40,846 bases of DNA from a virus (IMGVR_UViG_3300035205_000176:1-40846); one strand, 5' to 3'; shown: positions 7,858 through 15,631, numbered from the stretch's first letter. A program made the numbers and translations. Notes: generated by a model not told the origin, from the letters alone.

Positions 7858-8651
7858 TTAAAAAGGTTGGAAGTAAATGGGTAGTGTATTCCAAAGATGG
7901 TAGTAAGAAACTTGGTACACATGATACAAAGGAAAAAGCGTTGAAACAATTAGCAGCTATAGAAATTTCTAAACATATACGTTCAGAACTTAAAAAAATG
8001 GTAAAAGAAGTGTTAACTGAAGCTGAAACTTCGGCTATTGGTGGTTATGATTTTGGAAGAACTATGGGTGATTCCGCAAATATACATATGACTACTGGTT
8101 ATCCAAGAGCGTATACTGTTATTGGTAGAGCATTTTATAATAGAGATGATGGTGGTGGTCATTCTTATAAATCATTATATACGGTTTTACTTAATAATAG
8201 AACTGATGAAGTAGTTATTAATGCATTAAATTTAGGTACGGGTGATTCAGCTACAGCGTTTAGAAGTAGTTTAGACGCGTTTGGAACGGATTCAAGGTTT
8301 CCAAGTGATGTGAGAAATATTGTTTATGAGTTTTTAGGTATACCTGACCCATTACTTACATCACCACGAAGATATGATGAAGCGTGGGGAAGAAGTTCTA
8401 CCAGTTGGTTTGGGGGAGGCGGTGGCCCATCTAAACCGATGGATAAAAATATGCCAAATAAATTTTTAATTAATATACCAACATTAAAAGATGCTAAAAA
8501 AATGTTAAAACAATTGAAAGTAAGATGGAAGACTGCGGTAGATGATTTGACTAAGCCTGGTATATGGTATTTTAGAAATAGAAAAGGTGATACTGTTGGT
8601 GGATGGAAAGAAACTCAAAAAACACTTTACTACGAGCGGAAACTTTTTTAA
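7854..8651 (+). CDS. Predicted packaged protein with N-terminal KWVVYSKDG module
   Basis: A 265-residue protein in two parts. Residues 1-40 form a compact module (KWVVYSKDGSKKLGTHDTKE then KALKQLAAIEISKH) of a kind that recurs at the ends of various phage proteins; its role is unknown to me. Residues 41-56 (HIRSELKKMVKEVLTE) are a targeting-type helix ending in L-T-E56 before Ala, a good gp21 site. The downstream part (57-265) is a globular Gly-rich domain with WFGGGGGPSKP in the middle. Cleavage would separate the module plus helix from the cargo. The gene overlaps its predecessor by four bases. Confidence 0.75.
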   Translation: MIKKVGSKWVVYSKDGSKKLGTHDTKEKALKQLAAIEISKHIRSELKKMVKEVLTEAETSAIGGYDFGRTMGDSANIHMTTGYPRAYTVIGRAFYNRDDGGGHSYKSLYTVLLNNRTDEVVINALNLGTGDSATAFRSSLDAFGTDSRFPSDVRNIVYEFLGIPDPLLTSPRRYDEAWGRSSTSWFGGGGGPSKPMDKNMPNKFLINIPTLKDAKKMLKQLKVRWKTAVDDLTKPGIWYFRNRKGDTVGGWKETQKTLYYERKLF

Positions 8652-8659
8652 AGTTTATG

Positions 8660-8667
8660 ATATTTAT
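8660..8667 (+). promoter_or_regulatory. ATATTTAT promoter-like element before the 8673 reading frame
   Basis: GATATTTATATATAA in the 21-base gap after the 8651 stop. It lies only five bases before the ATG at 8673, too close for a normal leader, which bears on where that gene truly starts. Confidence 0.45.
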
Positions 8668-8672
8668 ATATA

Positions 8673-10082
8673 ATGAATAGTGTTTCAAAAAAGAAATGGA
8701 AATCTTTAGTTGCAATAGCCAAAACAGCTGGTGAATTTTCTGGTAAAACTGGTGATTCATATGATGGAAGAGGATATTTTCCAAATAAAAATATGAGTAC
8801 TGCAGTTAAAAATTCTATGGTTGGAAGTGCTAAAATGCAAGGTAAAGCGTTAGTACCGAAAATGGAAAGTCAATATGATGATGAAGGTGTATGGAACAAA
8901 GGAACACGATATTATGATGTTCCTAAAAATATGATTAAACATAAACTTGATGATAAAGTAAAAAAGACTGGTAAAAGAAATTTTATAAATACTGAAAATA
9001 AAATGAAGTATATATTTGGGGAAAGTAAAATGAAAAAATCGGAATTTAATAATTTAGTAAGAAGTATAATTTCCGAAGTAATAGATGTACTTGAAGGTAA
9101 AGGTGCTGGACAGCAACAACAACAACAGCAAGGTGGGGGAGCATCTTCTCCTACACAAAGGGTATCTAAAGGCGGTTTCACATTAAAAGATTTTTCTGCA
9201 GTACTTGGTGGTGTAGGTGGTAGACAAATATTTCAGGGTGAACCAACATCACGAGCAAAAAGTCATTTTCCCATAGAAAAAGACGCAGAAGTGGCTTTAG
9301 CAAAAAGAGGTGAGATACGGTCATTTAAATTAAGTTTATTTAATTTAGGTAAAGGAAAATCAATAGATGCATGGAGAACAATGGTACTTCTTGGTGACAC
9401 AGACCCAATGGAAAAAGGAAAGTATCAAAGAACAGGCCCCGGTGGTGAAACGTCTGGTTATAAAACAAAGAGTACTACTTCTGATATAGATAGTTTAGCT
9501 AGTATACGAAATACAGATGATGCATTTCGTAAAACTGGTGGTGGTGCAAAACGTGGTGGAAGAGAATCATTTAAAGTGAGTGCTAAATATATTAGTTCAA
9601 AAACAGATTCTATAAAAATGTATAACGATGTAATTGACAATGAAATAGTTAAATTAAGAGAGTTACAACAAGATGCCGATGCCGGTGATAAAAATTATGT
9701 TGCACTTGAAAACTTAATAGAAGATTTAGGTTTGAAACAAGATGAATATTCATTAAAATGGGATTACGCTGTAGCTGCATATTCCAATAACACCGCTACA
9801 ATGGCAACTGTTAGAAGTAATATAGAAGCAAAAAGAGACGTTATATTAAAAAGAGCTAGAGAAGTTGGTGGTGGTAAAGAAGGTGGTGGTAAAGAAGGTG
9901 GTGGTAAAGAAGGTGGTAATTACCCAACGTGGGAAGAACGAGGGCAATATTCTTTTGGTGATATAGTTACTGGTAGGTCTGGTAGGGTTTTTAAAGCAAC
10001 GAATTTCGATGGAAAACAAGATGAACGAGGACTTGGGGATTTAGACCCAGAAACAAATCATCCAATGTGGGTAGCACAATAA
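8673..10082 (+). CDS. Predicted packaged protein, KGGFTLxDFS family copy 1, with CBM5/12-like end
   Basis: Open from ATG 8673 (469 residues), but residue 120 is a second Met at 9030 with GGGGA seven bases upstream. From there the protein starts like its two downstream paralogues, with leader MKKSEFNNLVRSIISEVIDV and a likely cut at L-E141 before Gly. It is followed by a Gln7 run and the shared KGGFTLKDFSAVLGG block. The middle is helical (NYVALENLIEDLGLKQDEY). A GGGKE triplicated linker leads to a C-terminal module with Trp, Tyr, GD-x-V and final P-M-W spacing like carbohydrate-binding CBM5/12 domains. The first 119 residues are Lys-rich and look coding, so either start is possible. Confidence 0.75.
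   Translation: MNSVSKKKWKSLVAIAKTAGEFSGKTGDSYDGRGYFPNKNMSTAVKNSMVGSAKMQGKALVPKMESQYDDEGVWNKGTRYYDVPKNMIKHKLDDKVKKTGKRNFINTENKMKYIFGESKMKKSEFNNLVRSIISEVIDVLEGKGAGQQQQQQQGGGASSPTQRVSKGGFTLKDFSAVLGGVGGRQIFQGEPTSRAKSHFPIEKDAEVALAKRGEIRSFKLSLFNLGKGKSIDAWRTMVLLGDTDPMEKGKYQRTGPGGETSGYKTKSTTSDIDSLASIRNTDDAFRKTGGGAKRGGRESFKVSAKYISSKTDSIKMYNDVIDNEIVKLRELQQDADAGDKNYVALENLIEDLGLKQDEYSLKWDYAVAAYSNNTATMATVRSNIEAKRDVILKRAREVGGGKEGGGKEGGGKEGGNYPTWEERGQYSFGDIVTGRSGRVFKATNFDGKQDERGLGDLDPETNHPMWVAQ
9018..9022 (+). promoter_or_regulatory. Possible ribosome site for an internal start at 9030
   Basis: GGGGA seven bases before the ATG at 9030. This Met is where homology to the two downstream paralogues begins. The 8673 start has no Shine-Dalgarno site. 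A perfect T4-type late core, TATAAATACT, lies at 8984-8993. Confidence 0.4.
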
Positions 10083-10107
10083 TAAATTAAGTTAAGTGAG
10101 GATAATC

Positions 10108-11094
10108 ATGGAAAAATCAAAATTTAAAAAATTAATACAAGGTATGGTATTTGAAATGTTAGAAGGTAAGGGAACAGCTCCTGGTTCAACTACAGGTGCC
10201 ACTCTGCGTGGTGCACCTGGTACTGTTTCTAAAGGTGGATTTACATTACAAGACTTTAGTAAAGTACTTGGTGGTGTAGGTGGTAGTAGGACAAGGGGAA
10301 AAGATGCTGGTGGAAAAGGTTCACGAGGTAATGTTCGTGCATCGAAATGGTCTTTATTTAAAGGTGGTCGAAATATAGACAAATGGAGACTTGCTGTACT
10401 TCAAGGTGGTTCAGGAGTTGGTAAAACACATAAAACATCTGCTAAGAATGTGACTCCACAACACGCGTATATGCAAACTAAATCAAAATCAAAGGATGTA
10501 TCTACTAACATAAGTTCTTTAGCGGCTATACGTAAAACAGATGATGTCTTTATTAGGAAAACAGGTGGTCGTAAAATACAAGTAGCAAGTTCTCGGATGA
10601 AAGTTAGTGCGGCATATATTAATCAAAAATCTGCGGCTATTACTGCTTATGAAAATATGATTTCGTCACAAAAAGAATCAATAGAGAAACAAATTGACGA
10701 TATGGTGAACGGTGGTGGTTCTGGTACTATTGAACACATGGCTTTACACGAATTGTTGCTTGATATGGCAATTAGGTTACAAGAATACGAGGTGAAATGG
10801 GAATATGCGACTGCGGCTTATAGTGGTAATACATCGGCTATGGAAGCGGCTCGAAGAAGTCTTGAAAATTTGAAAGATGAAAGATTGTCAAGGTCAAAGC
10901 AAGTAGGTTCAGGACATTATAGTGGAAAACCATCAGTAAGCCCTTGGCAAGAAAAAGGAAATTATAAATTTGGTGACAAAGTAACAGGTAAAAGTGGTAG
11001 AACATTTTTAGCTATCGGTGGAAAGTGGGGTGAAGCATCATTAGGTAAGACTGACCCAGAAAATGACCATCCAATGTGGCAACCGCAGAAATAA
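10108..11094 (+). CDS. Predicted packaged protein, KGGFTLxDFS family copy 2, with CBM5/12-like end
   Basis: A 328-residue paralogue of the neighbouring genes. I use the ATG at 10108 (GAGGA six bases upstream) rather than an in-frame GTG at 10096, since it gives the leader MEKSKFKKLIQGMVFEMLE at the N-terminus, followed by Gly, the predicted protease site. Then come a Gly/Thr-rich linker, KGGFTLQDFSKVLGGVGG near residue 40, a helical middle with QEYEVKWEYATAAYSGN and a C-terminal module (SPWQEKGNYKFGDKVTGKSG, then DHPMW) like that of copy 1. The module resembles CBM5/12. The shared parts show duplication and divergence in place. Confidence 0.8.
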   Translation: MEKSKFKKLIQGMVFEMLEGKGTAPGSTTGATLRGAPGTVSKGGFTLQDFSKVLGGVGGSRTRGKDAGGKGSRGNVRASKWSLFKGGRNIDKWRLAVLQGGSGVGKTHKTSAKNVTPQHAYMQTKSKSKDVSTNISSLAAIRKTDDVFIRKTGGRKIQVASSRMKVSAAYINQKSAAITAYENMISSQKESIEKQIDDMVNGGGSGTIEHMALHELLLDMAIRLQEYEVKWEYATAAYSGNTSAMEAARRSLENLKDERLSRSKQVGSGHYSGKPSVSPWQEKGNYKFGDKVTGKSGRTFLAIGGKWGEASLGKTDPENDHPMWQPQK

Positions 11095-11096
11095 TT

Positions 11097-11810
11097 ATGA
11101 AAAAATCACAAATTAGACAATTAGTTAGAGAAACCATTATGGATATGTTTGAAGCAGAGATATCCAAGGGTGGGTTTACATTACAAGACTTTAGTAAAGT
11201 ACATGGTGGTGAAGCTGGTGGAAGAAAACAAGATAAAGGTTTATTTGACCTACAGAAAAAAGTAGAATTTGGTGTTAAAGGAGCTGATATAGATGCTTGG
11301 AGACATAAAGCTCTATTAAGTGGTGATAAAGAAAAATTACCATCTGCAAAATATCAAAGAGATGTTTCTAAAGTAAAAAGTGTTAGTGCTAAAATAGATA
11401 GTTTAGCGGCTATAAGAGCACAAGATGAACCTTCAAGAAGAGAAACTGGTGGAAGAGCAAAACCATCTACCAAAGTTAGTGCTAAGTATGTAGGTACAAA
11501 AGATGACTCTATTAAACAATATAATCAAATGATGGATGAAGAAATAGCTAAATTGAAGGGAATACAAGAAAAAACTCAAGAGGGAGATGTTAATTTTGTA
11601 GCACTTGGAAATTTGATAGAAGATTTGGAGTTAAGAAAACAAGAATATGCATTAAGATGGGATTTTGTAACGGCGGCGTATAGTGAAAATGCCGCGGCTA
11701 TGGATAATACTCGTGAATCTATTAAAACTGTAAGAAGTCAACTTATGTCAAGACAAAAAGCAGTTGGTAAAGAACCAGAAAAAAATGGTAAAAATGGTGG
11801 TAAAAAATAA
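11097..11810 (+). CDS. Predicted packaged protein, KGGFTLxDFS family copy 3, lacking the CBM-like end
   Basis: A 237-residue protein from the ATG at 11097, two bases after the previous stop; an in-frame GTG at 11076 would overlap and is less likely. The leader MKKSQIRQLVRETIMDMFE is followed by Ala, matching the family, and is almost directly joined to KGGFTLQDFSKVHGG without the long linker of copies 1 and 2. The helical core (KVSAKYVGTKDDSIKQYNQM and NFVALGNLIEDLELRKQEY) is shared. The protein ends in a Lys/Gly tail where the others have a CBM5/12-like module. It is either the ancestral short form or one that lost the module. Confidence 0.8.
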   Translation: MKKSQIRQLVRETIMDMFEAEISKGGFTLQDFSKVHGGEAGGRKQDKGLFDLQKKVEFGVKGADIDAWRHKALLSGDKEKLPSAKYQRDVSKVKSVSAKIDSLAAIRAQDEPSRRETGGRAKPSTKVSAKYVGTKDDSIKQYNQMMDEEIAKLKGIQEKTQEGDVNFVALGNLIEDLELRKQEYALRWDFVTAAYSENAAAMDNTRESIKTVRSQLMSRQKAVGKEPEKNGKNGGKK

Positions 11811-11827
11811 CACTTTAACGGGATGAT

Positions 11828-12499
11828 ATGATGAAAAAGAAAAGTAAATTAAACGAATTTTTTATTGCAGGTGGTGTTGTTAGTCGAAGACCATTCGATA
11901 ACCGAATAGATACACCAGTTAGAGGTTCGGGTATAAAATTATCATCCTTAGTAAAGGAAGGAAATCCAGAATCTTGGGATGAATCTGAAACAACTATGAA
12001 TGTTCAAAGATTTCTTGAAGATGTTAAGAATTATGCACAAATTGGTAATAATATTTATAGAGAAACCAATCTTAAAGAAATAGCTGTTAAAATTTCTGAA
12101 ATTGTTGAGTCTGCAAAGATTCATACTATGAATGAGACGGATGATTGGTTTGATAGAGTATCTGTAAAAAGAAATATGAAGGAATTAGGTTCTCTTGCTA
12201 GTGGGTTTGTTAAAGCTGCTAAAGAATCTAATTTGATGCAACGAAGAATGGAAACTTTATATGAAGATATGGGTAATATATTAAGTAGATATTATGAAAT
12301 AGAAGAAGTTTCTTCCATTACTGAAGCTGAAAAGGTAGATAATTTAGATAAACCAGAGTCTGGTGGTAAAGAAGAATATCAGAAATTTTTCAAATCAGCT
12401 TTAAAGAAATTTGGTGTTGATTCGCCAGATGACCTTGACGAAGAAGAGAAAAAAGAATTTTTTAATTGGGTAGATAAAAATTGGGCAAACAAGAAGTAA
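11828..12499 (+). CDS. Predicted head-core or packaged protein with two protease-type sites
   Basis: A 223-residue protein with an early KLSSLVKE site before Gly near residue 45 and a stronger one, S-S-I-T-E before Ala, near residue 165. The middle is helical. The last 45 residues form a small module (YQKFFKSALKKFGV, then EEEKKEFFNWVDKNW) of a type seen at the ends of other T4-like phage proteins. If the second site is cut, this module is released as an independent mini-domain. Two ATGs (11828 and 11831) are adjacent; a GGGA site lies just upstream. It ends 23 bases before the bS21 gene. Confidence 0.75.
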   Translation: MMKKKSKLNEFFIAGGVVSRRPFDNRIDTPVRGSGIKLSSLVKEGNPESWDESETTMNVQRFLEDVKNYAQIGNNIYRETNLKEIAVKISEIVESAKIHTMNETDDWFDRVSVKRNMKELGSLASGFVKAAKESNLMQRRMETLYEDMGNILSRYYEIEEVSSITEAEKVDNLDKPESGGKEEYQKFFKSALKKFGVDSPDDLDEEEKKEFFNWVDKNWANKK

Positions 12500-12522
12500 T
12501 AATTTAATTTAAAGGTTATAAT

Positions 12523-12738
12523 ATGATAAAAGTGGTTGTAAGAGATAATAAAATAGAATTAGCATTAAAACAATTTAAAAGAAAAGTAAAAGATTCTGGT
12601 TTATTACTTGAATTAAGAGAACGAGAGTTTTATAAAAAACCATCAGATATTAAACGAGTAAAAAAATCAAAAGCAAAATTAAGAATTAAGTACGATAAGT
12701 TACGTAGACAACGTGAAAAAATGCTTCGAGGCTTTTGA
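12523..12738 (+). CDS. rpsU: Ribosomal protein bS21 homologue
   Basis: A complete 71-residue bS21, the small-subunit protein near the 16S 3' end that takes part in initiation on mRNA. The family signature is clear: [19 protein letters not shown], then [17 protein letters not shown], then a Lys/Arg-rich C-terminal helix. Length equals the bacterial protein (about 70). bS21 genes are known in some aquatic and large phages, and this one is inside the late head cassette, just before the scaffold/capsid leader. Start ATG has an AAAGG site. It could replace host bS21 on 30S subunits and bias translation to phage mRNA; that role is inferred, not shown here. Confidence 0.93.
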   Translation: MIKVVVRDNKIELALKQFKRKVKDSGLLLELREREFYKKPSDIKRVKKSKAKLRIKYDKLRRQREKMLRGF

Positions 12739-12758
12739 ACGTTTTGGTATATTAGCTT

Positions 12759-12766
12759 ATATTTAT
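12759..12766 (+). promoter_or_regulatory. ATATTTAT promoter-like element for scaffold-capsid unit
   Basis: ATATTTAT between bS21 and the scaffold gene, 116 bases before the scaffold ATG. If it is a promoter, the transcript leader would contain the two hairpins at 12779-12854. Confidence 0.5.
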
Positions 12767-12778
12767 TTAAAAACCAAA

Positions 12779-12815
12779 TACACCATTTACCAATCGGTAA
12801 ATCCTATATGGTGTA
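12779..12815 (+). promoter_or_regulatory. Nested hairpin in the scaffold-capsid leader
   Basis: TACACCAT pairs with ATGGTGTA (8 bp outer stem). Inside it, ATTTACC and GGTAAAT form a 7-bp stem around AATC; the two stems share two bases, so they partly compete. No T-tract follows, so it is not a standard terminator. A leader control element is possible. Confidence 0.55.
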
Positions 12816-12834
12816 CCTAAGATAGTTCACATAT

Positions 12835-12854
12835 TATTGTTCCAAATAACAATA
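12835..12854 (+). promoter_or_regulatory. Second leader hairpin before the scaffold
   Basis: TATTGTT and AACAATA form a 7-bp AT-rich stem around CCAAAT, 28 bases before the scaffold ATG and 16 bases before its ribosome site (GGAG, 12871). It is weaker than the upstream hairpin. Confidence 0.4.
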
Positions 12855-12882
12855 TTAATCCTAATTTAATGGAGATAAAATT

Positions 12883-13941
12883 ATGGACGACCTTTTGAAA
12901 GACGCAATAGCAGACGCAAAAGCAGTTCGTGAAACAGCATTGGAAAATGCTAAAGTAGCTTTACAAGAAGCTTTCACTCCGAGATTAAATCAAATGCTTT
13001 CTCAAAAGATTCAAAGTGAAGTTGATGACGACATTTATGAAGAAGACGAGGAAGAAGCCGAAGAAGAAGAGGCCGATGAAGAAGAGGCCGAAGAAGTAGC
13101 TGATGATGAAGCTGAAATGGATGCTGAAGAAGCAGACGAAGAAGCTGAAGAAGAAGCTCCTGAAGAGGAAGAAGCCGCTGAAGAAGAACCCGCTGAAGAA
13201 GAGGGTGAAGAAGAAGCTGGCGAAGAAGAAGCAGAAGAAGAGGAAGAAGACGACCTTGACCTTGAAGCAGTTCTGAGAGAATTAGAATCAGAATTGAATG
13301 AAGAGGATGACGAGGAAGGTGACGATTATCCTGTAGCGGATGAAGAAGAACCCGCTGATTTGGGTGAACCACCTGTCGAACTTTCCCCTGAAGATGCAGT
13401 TCTTATGCCAGAACCTTCAGACGAAGAAGGCGAACTTGATTTAGACGCTCCTATGCCAGATGAATATGGCGAGGAAGACGAAGAAGTCGAAGAGGAAATT
13501 GACCTTGAAGAAGTACTTAAAGCTCTACAAGAAGAAGATGAAGAAGATGAAGAAGAAGAAGTTGATGAAATTACTAATCTGAAATCTGAACTTGGAGAAC
13601 ATCGCGAAGTGGTTAAGTACCTGCGGTCTAAATTAAATGAGGTCAATCTACTTAATGCTAAACTCTTGTTTACAAATAAGTTGTTCAGGAATCATTCTAT
13701 GACTAATGAACAGAAAATTAAAGTCATTGAGCAGTTTGACAGAGCTAAGAGTCTACGTGAGGTAAAACTTGTCTTTTCGACAATTGCCGAATCGTTTGGT
13801 TCTAAAGCTAAAAGTGTTAATGAAAGTAAAAAAGGTTCAGCTTCAAAAACTGTTGCTTCAACCAAACCCAAATCAAAGGCTGTTATAGCCGAGGGTTCTG
13901 AATTGAAGACACGTTTTCAGAAGTTGGCTAAGATACTTTAA
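12883..13941 (+). CDS. gp22: Prohead core scaffold protein (gp22-like)
   Basis: A 352-residue scaffold that organises capsid assembly on the portal and is degraded by gp21. The N-terminus (1-48) is an Ala/Lys amphipathic helix. Residues about 49-225 are almost entirely Glu, Asp and Ala. The C-terminal part is helical, with VKYLRSKLNEVNLLNAKLL and LVFSTIAESFGSK, followed by a Ser/Lys linker with V-I-A-E before Gly, a gp21-type site, and a short basic helix. T4 gp22 is 269 residues; the acidic run makes this one longer. It has GGAG upstream and lies 30 bases before the capsid gene. Identity rests on composition, the C-terminal pattern and position. Confidence 0.85.
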   Translation: MDDLLKDAIADAKAVRETALENAKVALQEAFTPRLNQMLSQKIQSEVDDDIYEEDEEEAEEEEADEEEAEEVADDEAEMDAEEADEEAEEEAPEEEEAAEEEPAEEEGEEEAGEEEAEEEEEDDLDLEAVLRELESELNEEDDEEGDDYPVADEEEPADLGEPPVELSPEDAVLMPEPSDEEGELDLDAPMPDEYGEEDEEVEEEIDLEEVLKALQEEDEEDEEEEVDEITNLKSELGEHREVVKYLRSKLNEVNLLNAKLLFTNKLFRNHSMTNEQKIKVIEQFDRAKSLREVKLVFSTIAESFGSKAKSVNESKKGSASKTVASTKPKSKAVIAEGSELKTRFQKLAKIL

Positions 13942-13971
13942 AATTGAAACCGTTTAACTTGGAGATTAAAA

Positions 13972-15579
13972 ATGTCAAAAAGTAATCTAAAGTCTATTGA
14001 AGGCTTAATGGATAAATATAATCCATATAAAGAACGGCTAGATGAAACTCGTAAGTTGGTAGACAAGTGGGAGCCCACTGGTTTACTCGAAGGTATTGGT
14101 GAAGAATCTAAAGTATTTGGAATGGCATGCTTATTGGAAAATCAAGCTCGTCAATTAATTGATGAGTCTTCCAAGACAAGTACCCAATCTAACTCGGAAG
14201 AGTGGAGTGGTGTTGCACTTCCTTTGGTACGTAGGATTTTTGGTGAATTGGCTGCACAAGATTTTGTATCTGTTCAACCTATGAACTTACCTTCAGGACT
14301 TATTTTTTACCTTGACTTCAAATATGGGTCAGCTCAAGCTGGTCACACTCAGAATTCAGACATACATGGTATGACTTCTGGTTCTGGTGACGCTTCTGGT
14401 GGTCTTTATGGAGCAGGTAAATTCGGATACTCAATTAACGATTCCGTCGCATCTGTAGCATCTGGAAATTATTCTTCCAGTTCAGTTGTTTGGGGTGACG
14501 TTGATTTTGAACCCGACCTGAGTTCTTCTTTAGACAATCTAAGAAAAATTACTATCGCTCTCGCAGACGATGGTATGACAAATCCTGATTTCGATGGCGT
14601 AAGAGCTTTCGAAATTTCAGGTTCTGATACAGCGGCTATCGCAACTCATTACCCAGCTTATGCTAACTGGGATGGTTCGAACTGGAACTTTATTGTAAAG
14701 ACTTCTGGTGCGTACGAAGTTGATGGCTCTGTACACGTGAAGTATCACAAAGCACCTACGGATGTTACTCGTGGTGACTTTGAAGATTCACCTACAGAAC
14801 CTGCAACGGATGCTGGAATTCCTGAAATTGATATTCAGATGAAATCTATTCCGATTGTAGCAAAAACTCGTAAATTGAAAGCTGTTTGGACTCCTGAGCT
14901 TGCTCAAGACCTTAACGCTTATCATTCTGTTGACGCAGAAGCTGAGTTGACTGCTATGTTATCAGAATACATCTCAATGGAAATTGATTTGGAAATTCTT
15001 GATATGTTGATGGCTAACGCCTCTGCAAAAACTGAACGTTGGTCAGCAAGAGTAGGATATGAGTATAACTCATCTACAGCTCTTTTCGCTGCCACATCTG
15101 ATAACGCTTCCGCGTACGTAAAAGGAACTTGGTTCCAGACTCTTGGTAACAAGATACAGTCTGTTTCCAATGCAATCCATCAGAAAACTCTACGTGGTGG
15201 AGCAAACTTTATGGTCGTAAGTCCTGAAGTTGCTACTATCATCGAGTCTATTCCTGGATATGCTGCTGATACGTCTGGTGACGCGACACAAGGTTCATTT
15301 GCAATGGGTGTACAAAAAGTTGGTTTATTGAACAACCGTTTTACGGTCTACAAGAATCCATACATGCAAGAGAACGTAATACTTTGTGGTTTTAGGGGAA
15401 GTAATTTCCTTGAAACTGGTGCTGTATACGCTCCGTATGTACCACTCATCATGACTCCGTTGGTCTATGACCCAACAAACTTTACGCCTCGTAAGGGTGT
15501 GATGACAAGATACGCGAAGAAAATCGTGCGTCCTGAATTCTATGGTAAAGTTGTTGTTGCTGATGTTAACTACGTTTAA
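13972..15579 (+). CDS. gp23: Major capsid protein (gp23-like, HK97 fold)
   Basis: The main shell protein, 535 residues (T4: 521). The N-terminal delta region contains KWEPTGLLEG and FGMACLLENQARQLIDE. Q-L-I-D-E65 before Ser is a consensus gp21 site at the same residue number as the T4 cut (Glu65). The conserved core starts with FVSVQPMNLPSGLIFYLDF near residue 97, and the C-terminus has VPLIMTPLVYDPTNFTPR and TRYAKKIVRPEFYGKV. TTGGAG lies upstream and a strong terminator follows. Codons are more C-ending than in flanking genes, consistent with very high expression. No gp24-like vertex paralogue is in the window. Confidence 0.96.
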   Translation: MSKSNLKSIEGLMDKYNPYKERLDETRKLVDKWEPTGLLEGIGEESKVFGMACLLENQARQLIDESSKTSTQSNSEEWSGVALPLVRRIFGELAAQDFVSVQPMNLPSGLIFYLDFKYGSAQAGHTQNSDIHGMTSGSGDASGGLYGAGKFGYSINDSVASVASGNYSSSSVVWGDVDFEPDLSSSLDNLRKITIALADDGMTNPDFDGVRAFEISGSDTAAIATHYPAYANWDGSNWNFIVKTSGAYEVDGSVHVKYHKAPTDVTRGDFEDSPTEPATDAGIPEIDIQMKSIPIVAKTRKLKAVWTPELAQDLNAYHSVDAEAELTAMLSEYISMEIDLEILDMLMANASAKTERWSARVGYEYNSSTALFAATSDNASAYVKGTWFQTLGNKIQSVSNAIHQKTLRGGANFMVVSPEVATIIESIPGYAADTSGDATQGSFAMGVQKVGLLNNRFTVYKNPYMQENVILCGFRGSNFLETGAVYAPYVPLIMTPLVYDPTNFTPRKGVMTRYAKKIVRPEFYGKVVVADVNYV

Positions 15580-15604
15580 CATTTAGAACGCGATAGATAA
15601 AATT

Positions 15605-15631
15605 GGGGAGTCATTTGACTCCCCTTTTTTT
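15605..15631 (+). terminator. Intrinsic terminator after the major capsid gene
   Basis: GGGGAGTC, loop ATTT, GACTCCCC (8-bp perfect stem) followed by seven T. It ends the scaffold-capsid unit 26 bases after the gp23 stop. Confidence 0.95.

Noticed and set aside
12523-12738. Bacterial chromosome segment because of a ribosomal protein gene
   Set aside because: Every neighbour is a phage virion gene in one operon-like series, and bS21 is a known phage-carried ribosomal protein.
12974-13646. Minus-strand open frames across the scaffold gene
   Set aside because: They arise from the GAA/GAG-rich acidic run, which reads as Leu or Ser repeats in reverse; the + frame has ribosome site, position and family pattern.
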